Below are positions 1-9,800 of a stretch of DNA of 27,828 nt, in pieces. Position 1 is the first letter of the stretch, and each line of letters begins with the position of its first letter. The stretch comes from Amoebophrya sp. AT5.2 (lineage: Eukaryota > Sar > Dinophyceae > Syndiniales > Amoebophryaceae): assembly GCA_005223375.1 (NCBI GenBank), contig RXOD01004137.1:1-27828 (forward strand), written 5' to 3'. Below the pieces are notes generated by a model. It made no database searches. It had not been told where the DNA came from and saw only the letters and a program-made list of their open reading frames with translations. The position numbers and the translations under genes are program-made.

Positions 1-1055
1 ACCCGCCGGCGCGGCGCCTGAGCCACGCCTGGCCCGAGTTCGCCGAGAAACAAATGGTGGCGGGCTTCGCGTCCGAAGACGACCGGCTGGTGTACCCCGG
101 GGCCTCGTTCATGGGCCGGGGGGAGGAGGACGTTTTACAGCTGGCGCTGCGAAGGAGCTACCACGGCGCGAACGTTAAGATCCGGGTGTCGTGGGAGGTG
201 TGGCTGCTGGAAAAACTGCTCCGCCTCGACCGCAGCGGCGTGGCCGCGGAGTTCTGGCTGCGGCGGCGGACACACTGGAACTACCTGCTGACGGTGTACT
301 GCGCAAGATCGCGGGGACAGCTCTATCGGGCGGCGCGGTACCAGGAAACGCCGGAGGTGGGCCGCGATTTCCGGGAGCACTTGTACCTAGCTGCGATCAG
401 GTCGTTGGAAAGCGGAGCAGGAGGAAATCGTGGAAGTACTACGCCCGACTTGGAGGAGAATGCCGGAAGCACGATCGCGAGCCTGGGGAGGAGCATTGCC
501 GACGCGGTGGCCGCGAGTGCGGCGGGCGGCAGGGACCACGCAGAGCACGAGCGGACGGAGATTTTTTCCAAACATAGCTTGAAGGCCATCAACGCGCCGG
601 GCGGGCGGTTTTACCAGCAGAGCGGGTTCCGCAACTACATCTTGAAGCAGGACCCGAACTGTTTCCAGACGTTCCAGCTCGGCTGTTTCCCGAAGTTCCA
701 CGGCCCCGACCTTCTGCAGGGCGGCATCGAGGCGCGGTGGGAGGCGCGGGAGAAGAGACAGGCCATGACCGTGTGGGCGCCGGACTACGAAAAGATGCAC
801 AAGAACCTGCCGAACTTTCTCCCGGACCTGCGCGTGATCAGCCGCCACGAGAGCCGACGGCCGACGGACATGCTCACGCACGCGGACATAACGCCGGGGT
901 GGGTGCAGCACAGCTCCTGGATGGCGCGGCGCGTGGGCTCCGTGCATTTGCGGCCGCGGCCGAACATGCTCGCGGGCGTGGACCACCCGGTGGTTATCCA
1001 AGCCCTCCACAACCAGCTCAGCTACTGCGTGCAGCGCAGATACCCTTTGCTTTAA
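1..1055 (+). CDS. Unrecognised protein, C-terminal part (5' end outside window)
   Basis: The frame is open from base 3 through a TAA at 1053-1055, and the first in-window ATG at 54 is preceded by open in-frame codons, so the gene very probably begins upstream of the window. The visible ~350 residues are rich in Arg, Trp and Tyr (for example VYPGASFMGRGEEDVL and GCFPKFHGPDLLQGG). A low-complexity Gly/Ser/Ala linker lies near bases 410-540. No membrane segment or catalytic motif could be recognised. The ordered blocks on either side of the linker look like a globular enzyme or binding domain, but I cannot name the family. The next gene starts about 285 bp downstream on the same strand. Coding status is supported by GC-rich codon use, length and absence of stops; function is unknown. 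Confidence 0.75.
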   Translation, partial: PPARRLSHAWPEFAEKQMVAGFASEDDRLVYPGASFMGRGEEDVLQLALRRSYHGANVKIRVSWEVWLLEKLLRLDRSGVAAEFWLRRRTHWNYLLTVYCARSRGQLYRAARYQETPEVGRDFREHLYLAAIRSLESGAGGNRGSTTPDLEENAGSTIASLGRSIADAVAASAAGGRDHAEHERTEIFSKHSLKAINAPGGRFYQQSGFRNYILKQDPNCFQTFQLGCFPKFHGPDLLQGGIEARWEAREKRQAMTVWAPDYEKMHKNLPNFLPDLRVISRHESRRPTDMLTHADITPGWVQHSSWMARRVGSVHLRPRPNMLAGVDHPVVIQALHNQLSYCVQRRYPLL

Positions 1056-1340
1056 GGGTGGAAAATTAATAAACCCAGGCTTAGTTCTTGTTCCAGGGTT
1101 AGGTTTGAAGTAAAGAGTTGCTGTACTAGCTCTCCCCGTCAGCTTCAGGGGCGAGGAATAGGATCCGACCAGGAGTTCTGACCGATAAGTAGGCCTTCCC
1201 GAGAAGGCTGGGGCCTCCTGTTGTGTGGTTCCACTTGTGTGCTGGTTCCCGCCGCGGCATACTTTGCCGCCATAGAATGCCAGCGGGTGCCTCGCTACTG
1301 GTGTCGGTTTAAAAATCGGAACAGGACCAAGTGCAGCCGG

Positions 1341-3547
1341 ATGGAGTCCCTCACCCGTCGACTACCGCAGTCGCTAGCCGAAATGGCCGTGGGCGCCATC
1401 GGATAAAGGGGAGCCGATAACGGCTAAACCGGAAGCACGTCCTGGGTTTTTTCAACCTCTAACTCTTGCCCCCCGAGGCGGTGCTCGGACACCAATACTT
1501 GGAGCGGCTGGGCGGCAGCGGCAGCGGAAGTGCCGCGGAAGGGGAGGAAAAATTGCTGGACTTCTACGTGGCCGGCGGTGGCGAGAATGTTGGTGGGAGT
1601 TTGGAGGTGAGGGGCTCGTCACCGAGCGGGTCGGCAGCCGCGGCAGCTTCCGCCGAAGACTCGGACTCGGATACGGGTGTCGACGGCGATGGCAATTCCG
1701 TGGACGGCGACGTCGCGGTCATTCGCAACCAGGCGGCGAAGCAGCAGAAGAAGGCCCGCGCGTGGGCAAAGATCTTACAGCTGCTGGACCGCTCTGCGCG
1801 AATCATGGAGAAGTTGGAGGACGTGTCGCGCGAGTACGAATCCGAGGACAACAGCTATTTCCACGCCGCGAAGCTCTCCCCGGGCGAAAAAAGGCGCAAA
1901 CGCTTTCGCGAGGAGAAGGTGAAGGCGAGAACAACGTCCTCGTCGAGTATGGGGGTTGAAGAAAGTAGCGGGGACCTCCGCGACGTGCCTCGCGCCGCGA
2001 CGGAGTTTCCGCGGCGGCAACGGCAGCTGCACTTCGAGCGGCTGCGGCAGCGGGATTTTCGGGTCGTGCGCGGCGTGCCCGACGAGTTCTGGATGTCCCC
2101 GGAGGCGGTGGAAAATTTCCATACCGTCCCCCTCGTGTTCGCGCTGCCCATTTACGACTACGTGATCTCGAACTCCCTCCGCCTCTTTGGCACCTTCGTG
2201 GAGAACGAGCTGCAGTTTCTGGTCGGGCTCACGATGCCGGGCGAGGTGTTCGTGGATGTCGGCGCGAACATCGGCGCGTACGCGATCCCGCTGTGCAAGT
2301 GGCTCTCCCTAGGCGGCATTCCCGCTTGGCATCCGATCGCGGGCGGGCGGAACGGGGAGAGCTTCCTGGAGCGCGGGGCGAACTCGGAGAAGAGGCGGAA
2401 ATGGGTCGGCGCAGAAAATTTGCCCCCTCCGCCAGGAGGAGATTCGCCTGCTCCTAGTGTTAGTACCCCCACGACGAGCCCGGGCGCGGCCGGACCGCCT
2501 GGCTCGACAGCAGCAGAAGAAGAAACCGGGAAGGGCAAGGGCAAAGGCTCCGCGGCACCACCACCCGAGCAAAGCCAAGGCCAAAAGCAAGACTCGGCGA
2601 CGAAACAGACGCAGAAGATGCTGGACGGCGCGGCCGCCCCGGTGCTGTACGAGCCGGGACATGTGTACGCGTTCGAGCCCTTTCGCACCTTGTTTCAGAA
2701 GCTCAACGCCAACGCCGCGGTGAACGGCATCGAAAACCTCCACGCATTCAACTTCGGCCTCTCCGACGGGCTCCACCACTTCCGCTTCGCGACGAGGATT
2801 TCAGGCAGCGGCGAGGATCGAGCACAAGGGCAACAACAAGCAGCAACCGAGGGCGAGGGCGAGGGCGACATTTCATCGTCGGACGAGATCGAAGTGCTCG
2901 AGAACATTCCCGGACCGGATATGCGGCGTCTGAACTATCACCAGATGTACGTAAACAGCGCGAAACAGCGAAAAGACGGCGAGGCGTTTCGGCAGCACAA
3001 CGTGCAGCCGCGCATCGAGTTGCGGGCGCTGGACGGGATGTACTTTCGGCGGGAGTGCCTCCCGAGCAGGTGGGGCCTCATGGGAGGAGGGGCATGGACG
3101 GAACTGCCGCCGCGGTTCAGGGGCGTCGGTGCGGGGGTGGAAGAAGCGGGCCAGGTGCTGTGGAGGAGGGGGGCGATTGAGAATAATTATATCCAAGAAG
3201 AGAGAAAGATCCGCAACTGCCCGAACAAAAAGTACCTCCTAGCGGAAATGACCAGCAGCGGGAGGGACGCGCATCCGCCGTTTTCGGTTTTGAAAAGAGA
3301 GGAGGTGCCGTGGAACACAATGTTGAGGTTTAACAAGCTGGATCTGATGAAGGTGGATATCGAGGGGCAATTTGAGTCCTTCTTCTACGGAGCCTGGCAC
3401 GTGTTGGAGTACTTCCGCCCAACTCTGGTTTTTGAGAACGACAACCCGGAAGGCGCGATTCCGACGATACTAGAGAAGGACCTGGGGTACGCGTGCGTGG
3501 AAATGCCGGCGACACTGAACGACGACCTGGTGTGCGTCGTGGTATGA
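1341..3547 (+). CDS. FkbM-family SAM-dependent methyltransferase
   Basis: Probable exons are 1341-1388 and 1478-3547, giving about 705 residues. Seen: the SAM-binding motif I VFVDVGANIGAYAIPL (about residue 270), the acidic-loop block YAFEPFRTLFQKL (about 413), and the FkbM C-terminal block LMKVDIEGQFESFF followed by LVFENDN (about 638-660). FkbM enzymes O-methylate sugars or small metabolites; the substrate here is unknown. The family domain is usually ~200-250 residues. Here it is stretched by a ~115-residue Pro/Gly/Lys/Gln low-complexity insert between motif I and the FEP block, and by a second insert near 470-590. The N-terminal ~200 residues are acidic and Gly/Ser-rich. No ATG opens the long reading frame near its 5' end, so a short first exon from ATG 1341 joined across a GT-AG intron in matching phase is proposed. 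The domain call is firm; the start is tentative. Confidence 0.85.
1389..1477 (+). other. Proposed intron 1 of FkbM methyltransferase gene
   Basis: This 89-nt interval starts GTGGGC after codon GCC and ends CCCGAG. A CTAAC branch-point-like motif at 1459-1463 and a pyrimidine-rich tail precede the AG. Both ends are phase 0, so the join is in frame, and removal bypasses the in-frame TAA at 1460-1462 that truncates the long ORF. Without transcripts the upstream exon of 16 codons is only a proposal. Confidence 0.45.
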
Positions 3548-4169
3548 GCTGCGGGCCTCGGCTCTCGACTGTGGGATACTTAATCGTTTGGGAACGATGA
3601 ATTTTATTTAGTTCTCGCGCCGAGAACAACTCACGATGAGCTATGCAATCGACTCAGATCCGCTCAGCACCTCGTGGCTGCAAAGAAACCCTGATTAGAT
3701 GTACCTGTACGCGACGCGTCCCGCGCAAGCACGTTCACACGACGTCTTCGACGTCTTCCAGTACTGCTTCTGACTAGCGCGATGAGAAGCGTGGGAATGC
3801 AACGTCACAAACAATATGTGAAAGTGAATGGTTGAAGGGCGAAATTTACCAGCAGCCACGCGGTCGTCGTGGTTGCGAGCACCGCGTCGCTTCCACGACA
3901 CCGCCCGGATCACAAATGGTCTGCCCGAGAGTGCAGAGCGAACGTGAGCTGAGAGTCTCTCGTCGCCTCGCTTTGTGCGCCTTGAGAGTCGCATTCCAAC
4001 GTAAAAAGACATCCGCGTAAGTAAGTATACCTTGGACGAGGAATTCCTAAGTTCGTCTAGATGGGCACCAGCATGTAGTACTGTATAGGTCTAGGTCTAC
4101 CGCTACGGAGGAAAAGAAGTACTATTGGTCCTGGTTGACTCTTTTTGGAAATCGAAGGAGGAAAACATC
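3548..4169 (+). other. Intergenic region, no gene seen
   Basis: There are 622 bp between the methyltransferase stop and the EF-hand start codon. Composition drops to near-even GC and all frames carry frequent stops. A purine-rich AAGGAGGAAAAC stretch immediately precedes the ATG at 4170. Possible trans-splice acceptor AGs lie upstream (for example near 4110 and 4159). No RNA gene was recognised. Confidence 0.6.
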
Positions 4170-6103
4170 ATGCCGGAAGTTCTGCGCCTTCCCGCGATGA
4201 TCCCGTACTATTGCCATCGGCAGGCACCGGACTTGGCCGACCCCACCCCCTCGAGCAGCAGCTCCAGGGACAAGGAGCCTTCCTACGGAAGCAAAGCCGG
4301 TACGTACTTTATTTGGCTGTGCCAGTCACGGTTTCGCGCCGCCTCCGGCGCACTCGCGCGAGGTTGGGAGTCCCCCCGTTCGAAAATGTCGGATATGACA
4401 CCGTGTAGCACGCACGCACACGTACTAATTTCTAGCCACACACATCCTCGGCATCCTTTTATCTTCGGCACGTTTATAGGGAGTATCTTCGCAACAATGA
4501 ATCCACTTCGCACAGCCAAGGCCCAGAAGTGCGCGTTCGACAAGCTGGAGCAGGCGTATTGGTTTGGCGGCCGCGACTGCCGGTGGCAGGTGAAGCGGCC
4601 GGAGCGATTCGTGATGTTGCCGCAGTTGACGCTTGAGAACGTGAAACTGTTCCTGGTGCACTACTACGGGAGCCTCCGCGCCGCGTTCGATGCGATGGAC
4701 TTCATCAAGAACGGGAGCATCTCCCCGATGGAGTGGTCGGAGAGCGTGTGGGGCATGATCCGCAGCAAGCGCGGACACCAAATGGACAAACACAACTTCA
4801 GTATCGAACAAGTGCATCGCGTTTTATGACTTTCGGAGCTTTCTCTACTTTTTTTTACACAGACAATCGAATCGTACAATCGATGAAACAAAAATGAAAA
4901 TCGATTGCTATCGATAGCCAAAAATCGCTCGACACAGCCGAGCTTCCTCGTCGGCAGTACGACATCATGATGAACAAGTTGTTTCGTCTGATCGACTTCG
5001 ACGGGTCCGGCGAGATTACGTTCGAGGAGTTTTCCAACGCGCACGACGAGGTGTTCCACAATCCCCACCTGTTCACCAACCAGCGGCAGAAGGAGAAGGA
5101 GGAGGCCATGGTGCGGCCGCCCGAAGAGAACTTCGACCACCTGGGGGATGGCGGTAGCGTGGGCAGCAAAAACTCGAGCGCCGTGTCGAACGACGAGTTG
5201 CTGAATCGGGGACACGAGGAAGACGAAATGACGGACGAGGAGAAAAACAGGCGGGCGTTCACGGCGATCCTGTTAAGTAAGTACAGCGACTTCGAGGAAG
5301 CGTTCCGCCAGCTGGACGTGAACAGAAGCGGAGGCCTCAGCGCGGTGGAATTCCAAACCGCGTGCGTGCGGATCAGGTACTAGCTCGATTTTACGACTTA
5401 CGATTGACGATTTATAAGTACTTACGCTTCGGGTACCGATTTACGATCTGGTGGGGGAAATTTCCACATCCGGTTCGCACCAGATTCGACGGCGACTGGC
5501 GTTCAATATATGCGTTCCTCGACGCGGATGGCGACGGAGAAATAGGGCCGGAGGAATTCAAGTCGCTCGTGCGGCCCCCAAAAAATTTGATCGCAGCCGC
5601 GCAAAAAGCCAGCGATGACTTCCGGAACAGCTCCAAATTCAACGCGGAGCGGGAACTCATGACCGTGAAACCCTTCCTGCCGAGACATGTACATCTGGTT
5701 ATGTTCCTTATGCTTAGCACGGATGTGTTTTCTCGTCGTCGGAGAGAGTTTTTCAGCGTAGGTTTTTCTGCCCCGTGAGGGGCCAATGGTAAGCTATGCC
5801 AGTTTTCTTGTCGACTGGACCTATGGGAACGACTACCAGGTTCTGTTTCGGCGCAACGAGCGCAGTTTGGACAAGCAGTTGGGGACGTTTAGTCGTGTCC
5901 CGTGCCGGCGAATGGACACGGGCTTCCACCTGAACGAGCTCCCAGGCTCGGACGCGATGAATTTCACGCCGGACCTGGGGCCGGGGAGCTACAACCCGAC
6001 GCAGTCCAGTCCGAAGCCGCGCTGGGCGCCACCCTATTCCGACGACGACAAAGAAAACACCGCGCCGCGAGGCGACCGGAAAATGTTCAACAAGTACTTC
6101 TAG
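4170..6103 (+). CDS. Four-EF-hand calcium-binding protein with STPGR-like tail
   Basis: Five exons (4170-4299, 4516-4811, 4958-5376, 5484-5664, 5840-6103) join in frame to about 429 residues, all with GT-AG introns. Four EF-hand loops are seen: DFIKNGSISPME (about 105, degenerate), DFDGSGEITFEE (about 155, canonical), DVNRSGGLSAVE (about 262) and DADGDGEIGPEE (about 295, canonical). They form two pairs separated by an acidic linker. After the last exon junction the tail contains LGPGSYNP (about 388), resembling the STPGR/SHIPPO repeat of axonemal and cytoskeletal proteins. EF-hands bind Ca2+ and change conformation; a role in flagellar or cortical calcium signalling is inferred. No kinase domain, signal peptide or membrane segment is visible. 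The start ATG 4170 follows in-frame non-ATG codons; the acceptor of intron 1 could also be 4479, which adds 12 residues. Confidence 0.85.
4300..4515 (+). other. Intron 1, EF-hand gene
   Basis: Starts GTACGTAC and ends TTCGCACAG, phase 1 on both sides. An alternative acceptor TTTATAG ending at 4479 is also in phase and would add a short segment (GSIFATMNPLRT). The sequence inside contains no stop in the unspliced frame, so retention would also stay open, but its composition is non-coding-like. Confidence 0.55.
4812..4957 (+). other. Intron 2, EF-hand gene
   Basis: A 146-nt GT-AG intron (GTGCATCG to TCGTCGGCAG), phase 0, AT-rich with a run of T at about 4848-4856 and several ATCGAT-type palindromes. 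Removal joins SIEQ to YDIMMNKLFRLIDFDGSG and completes the entering helix of the second EF-hand. Confidence 0.8.
5377..5483 (+). other. Intron 3, EF-hand gene
   Basis: A 107-nt GT-AG intron (GTACTAGC to TTCGCACCAG). It splits an Arg codon (AG|A) and restores CVRIRFDGDWRSIYAFLDADGDG, the helix-loop of the fourth EF-hand. Confidence 0.8.
5665..5839 (+). other. Intron 4, EF-hand gene
   Basis: A 175-nt GT-AG intron (GTGAAACC to GACTACCAG), phase 0, joining AERELMT to VLFRRNERSL. The interval contains in-frame stops and a T-rich stretch, as expected for an intron. Confidence 0.75.
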
Positions 6104-6860
6104 CTATGGGTGCACTGAGAAACATCGGTGCTGCTGCTGAAGGAAGCGATGGAAAGAGATCGAGACGCGTTCTTTAGGTTACAGAGTAGTAGAGACCGCA
6201 CCGATGCACCATTTTGCAGCTGGCTTTTTTCTCCTTTTGCATTCATCTGTAGCTTCGTTTCTGCTCCTGCACCACACGAAGACGAACATGCGCAGCTTCG
6301 TTCATGCAAGCCCGGGATCGGAGGCTCCACGTACGTACCTTCATGGCCAATCAGCAAGGCTTCACCATCCGAAACTCCACGTCAAGACATCTTCGCTTGT
6401 TGTACACTACATCCGACGCTCACTGCGTACTTTTGCTCCATTTGTAGCAAGCAGACCTTGTTGTAAAAAAATGATTGAAGTAGTAGAACAACGCTGCGCA
6501 TACAAACATCGAACAGAAGATGTGACGATCTCTCTCTCCCCTCCCCGAGAGCGTTTTGATTCTGCAGGAAGGAGACGACGCGCGATGAAAAGTTTGCGGA
6601 AAAAACTGGCTGAATGATTCTGCAGTGCGGAAATTTGGTTCTCCTTCTTCTGCATCGGATGAAAGACTACGCAAGCTCCGACTCATTGTCAGCAGTCCAT
6701 CGCGATCCTCCATTTTGGTTCCTCCGCTGATGTGGAACATCTTTCTATCTTCGTGGAGCAGTGACTGCAATCAATCCATCACGATACAGAGTTCCTCCGT
6801 ATACTAGCGCAGGGTAGCTACATTCAAGTACTTAGTACAGCTTATTTGGGGCCGCATCAA
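6104..6860 (+). other. Intergenic region, no gene seen
   Basis: 757 bp between the EF-hand stop and the helicase start. No frame shows recognisable protein. It contains a CCATTTTGG stretch at about 6710-6720 resembling part of the dinoflagellate spliced leader, and a TTAGTACAG site ending at 6840, a plausible trans-splice acceptor for the helicase mRNA. Confidence 0.55.
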
Positions 6861-9800
6861 ATGCGCGTGTCCCAGTTTGATTTGTTGCGCGACCTTGCCT
6901 CCGATTATTGGAACGAGGAGAACTACTTGCTGCAGCTGCAATTCTTCCAGCAGCTTTCGACGTCGTCTAAAGATGTTGTCGCTTCAAGCTTGGCCGCCAC
7001 GAATGTCACTTCAAGCTCGGCCCCAACACTGACCGTCCTGAAGGACCGCCGCGCGGAGCTGGGCGACGAGAATCGGCCGTGCGTGTACCATCGCTGGTCG
7101 CACTCGCTCTCCTGGGAGATCGTTGTTGTGCCAGCGGCCAATAGCTCCGCATCCGCACCAGGTACAAGCGGAAGTAGAGCGAACAAGCGGGAGATCTCCA
7201 GCCTCGCGACGGGCCCGACGGCCGACGTCGCCCGCGCGTCTGCGGCGCGGCTGCTGCTGAAGCAAGTGGAGTTTGGCGCTCTGCTGCCCGACGATGGCGT
7301 GGAGCGCGGGTACAAGAAGGAGCTGTTTGCCGTGTCCTCCTTCCTGCGAAAGTACAAGAAGCTGGTGGACGAGTGGCGAGAAGAAGGTGGCTCTTGCGGA
7401 GGCAGTGTTAGAGCAAAGCATGAGCTCGTGGAGGAGCTGCTGGGCATTTTCGCCGGCCTGCGGCAGCAGTTGCTTGAGGAGGACTCGCAGACCGTTACTG
7501 CTCAGGACGAGAGTAGAGATCCCAAGGAAAATATTCAGGACGACAGTACAAAAACAAAGCCACCGCCGGAAGGAAAAGCAGGGTACGCACAGCAGGCCTC
7601 GCACGCGAAGAGCGGGAAGGCCGCCGGCGGTTTCCGCATCGGCGCAGTTTCTGTGGGCGCGAAGCGGCGGCGCGTGGTGCTCCCAGCTCCCACAGGCAGC
7701 ACCGGCACTCCCACGGCGACGTGCAGCAGGAATTTGGCGGTGGTCGCAACGAAAAATGGGAAAACACCGACGTCAATGCAGCTGCGGCTCGGGCGTTTCC
7801 TGTGGGCGTTCATTCCCCTGCAGCGCGTGTGGGAGACCACGTTGAGGCACGGCACCAAGGACCAGGTGCAGCGCCTGTTGCAGCTCGTCCTGGGGACGAA
7901 GCTGACGAAGTGGTACCCGTTACCACTCTCCACCTGGGAATTCCTCGTGGAGACGACCATCTGCTACGCTGCGGAGAATCAGAAAAAACCAGTTAGAGAA
8001 AAGGATAGCCTCGCAATCCGGGTTCTGTACCGGTTGGGCACGCCCGGTAGCGGCAACTCGAGCGGTGAGGAGCAAGAAAGCCACTCCCTGGTGGATGAAC
8101 GCGATTTCCTCGACGCGGAATCGAGGTACTACTTCAGCCACTTCCGGACGAGTCTGGCGATCGAGCGCGCCGTAGCGCTGCAGAACAAAATCGCGGCGAC
8201 CACAGCGGCTACTTCAGAGGTGTTCGAGCTCGAAGTGGTGAAACTGACGGGAAGTACGGGTGAGGACGGGACCAGTACGGTGAAGCCGGAAGTGGCCTCC
8301 TGGCTGGGGAACACCCGGTCGGAGGGGGTGTTGGTAGTTGTGCGCTGGACGGGCGCGGGCGCGGAGTTTGTGGCGCCGCCGCCGACGGACGGAGGTCCTC
8401 CTGCGTCCGCTGCGCCAAAACCAGAGCACGAGGAGCCCGCACCAACCACGACGGCGACGAACAATTCCAGAGCGTGGCGCGACCCGCCGACGCTGCCCCG
8501 AGTCGTTTCGCCCGCGCAGTCTTCGCCGGGCAACCTAGGAACTGGGGACCCGGGTGAATCCCCCAAAAACTCCAAAGACGCGGCTCTCCATACTTCGTAC
8601 CAGTTGCCTACAACTGCCTCTTTCACTGATGTCCACGAGAACGACCTTCTCATCCTGCAACTGAACTACTCTGCCCCTTTCCTCATCGGCCGTGTGATCG
8701 GGCGAAGGGACTTTGCCCGCCGGGAGTTCCTGGTTCAGCTCGAAACCGCCTCGGCCAAGTTCCTCCTAGCACGCAGTGAAACCGAGAGGCGCAACGCGGC
8801 GCGGAACGTCGGAGGAAAGCACGTGTTCGCTGCGGTGAAGCTGGAGTCCGTGTCGTACGACCGGCAGGTGGACGCCCTGCGCAACTTTTCGTGCGTGAAA
8901 AACGCGTTCACCGGCACCGTGCGCGGCATTCTCGTGGACAAACCGGGCGAAGATCTGAAGACCGCGGGGGCGCGATTCGTGCAGGAGCAGCAGAAGCAGC
9001 GGAGACTATCGGGGACGAGGGTATCGCTCACCGCGCCGCAGCAGGCGGCGCTGGACTCCGCCCTCGCATCCCAGCTCACTCTGATCCACGGGCCGCCCGG
9101 CACTGGAAAGACGCACACCTGCTGCCGGATTCTGAAGGCGTGGCTCTCCGGCGGGGAACGAGTGGGTGAACATCTTCCGAAGGTGAACAAAACCACTACA
9201 TCTAACTCTCAACAAAAGCGCATGATCCTCGCGGTCGCCGACACGAACATCGCGGCCGACAATCTGTACGAGGGGATGAAGAAGCTGCACTGCGAGGCGT
9301 ATGTTGCGCGCATCGGCGTCAACGCCGACGAGGATGTGGTCGACCAGCAGCTGTCCCAGCACCCCTCGTACGCCCACCTGGTGGATTTAAAAAGGCTAAA
9401 ACATACACCGGGTAACGCCAAGACCATCTTCCACCTGCAGCAGCAGATGCGGCGCGACATTTTGAACCAGGCGGCGATCGTGATCTCGACGACGGTAGGG
9501 GTGGGGAACGCTTTGTATTCGGAGTTCGTGTTCGACCGAGTACTGGTGGACGAGTGTGGGCAGGCGACCGAGCCGTCCACGCTGGTGGCGCTGTCGCGGG
9601 GGTGCGAGAAACTGGTGCTGGCGGGGGACTACAAGCAGCTGCCCGCGACCGTGTTGTCGCGGTCGGTGGCGAAGTCGCTGGGGCTCAGCCTCTTCGAGCG
9701 GTTGGTAGGGAATTTACAGTACGAACCGATTTTGCTGGAGCACCAGTTCCGCATGGGCGCCGATTTGCTAGAGTTCGCGAACAAGTTCGTATACGCAGGG

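Noticed and set aside
1221..1406. 61-codon frame before the methyltransferase
   Set aside because: Begins with TTG rather than ATG; only its last part from ATG 1341 is usable as a proposed first exon.
2158..2779. Long antisense open frames across the methyltransferase (176 and 156 codons)
   Set aside because: They mirror GC-rich sense codons of a gene with clear FkbM motifs and show no recognisable domain.
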